In this document: piece after piece, positions 63,989 to 64,000 of the stretch
How positions within the stretch are numbered: position 1 is the stretch's first letter
Layout: each line of letters begins with the position of its first letter
Assembly (NCBI GenBank): GCA_031553755.1
Contig: JAVBKZ010000003.1
Location: forward strand, 17,471 to 81,470
Source: JAIRVZ01 sp031553755
GTDB lineage: Bacteria; Bacteroidota; Bacteroidia; Bacteroidales; Azobacteroidaceae
Length of the DNA: 64,000 nt
Direction of reading: 5' to 3'
Notes under the pieces: generated by a model
Told to the model about the DNA's origin: nothing
The model's database searches: none
The model's input: the letters and a program-made list of their open reading frames with translations, nothing else
Program-made: the position numbers and the translations under genes

Positions 63989-64000
63989 ATAAAATAATTA

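Overview
The window is an AT-rich chromosomal segment of a Bacteroidota member, most likely order Bacteroidales. Signs of this are a SusC/SusD pair, many proteins ending in type IX secretion (T9SS, Por) sorting domains, promoters of the Bacteroidota type (TTTG, 19-21 nt, TAnnTTTG), a separate pyrI gene, and an ATP synthase operon that starts with beta and epsilon. The genus cannot be told from the sequence. No rRNA, tRNA or CRISPR array was seen.

Layout. 1-2425 (+): the end of pyrB, pyrI, a flavin-reductase-like gene and an outer-membrane barrel. 2422-46517 (all -): a polysaccharide utilization locus of about 44 kb. In transcription order it reads: membrane-spanning LuxR-type regulator; SusC; SusD; a 302-residue beta-sandwich protein; two GH128; GH16; lipoprotein GH3; GH2; a beta-helix protein; three large modular proteins (here proteins C, B and A); a 150 bp palindromic element; a GH55-like beta-helix protein; GH2; GH81; a modular GH3; and a clan GH-A hydrolase. 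46884-54182 (+): the F1Fo ATP synthase operon. 54298-63879: housekeeping and small genes (Spy-like protein, pyridoxal kinase, epimerase, tadA, a small RHH protein, yraN, a DUF4143 ATPase, MmcQ, birA, uvrA, a HigB-like toxin). A second copy of the palindromic element lies at the end of the window.

How the locus works (inference). GH16, GH81, two GH128, two GH3 and a GH55-like protein together point to beta-1,3-glucan, such as laminarin, callose, curdlan or fungal wall glucan. Twelve proteins carry T9SS sorting domains and should be attached to the surface or released. They would cut and bind the polymer outside the cell. SusC/SusD import the oligosaccharides, and periplasmic GH3 and GH2 enzymes finish them. 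The susC promoter is visible, with 11-bp-phased direct repeats upstream that could bind the regulator. Conserved hairpins between genes divide the long transcript into segments.

The most novel part is 16143-23791. Three neighbouring T9SS proteins share six copies of an unrecognised module bounded by two cysteines (core IAP, end YGTxC), and two of them share a second N-terminal module. These are candidate new glucan-binding modules.
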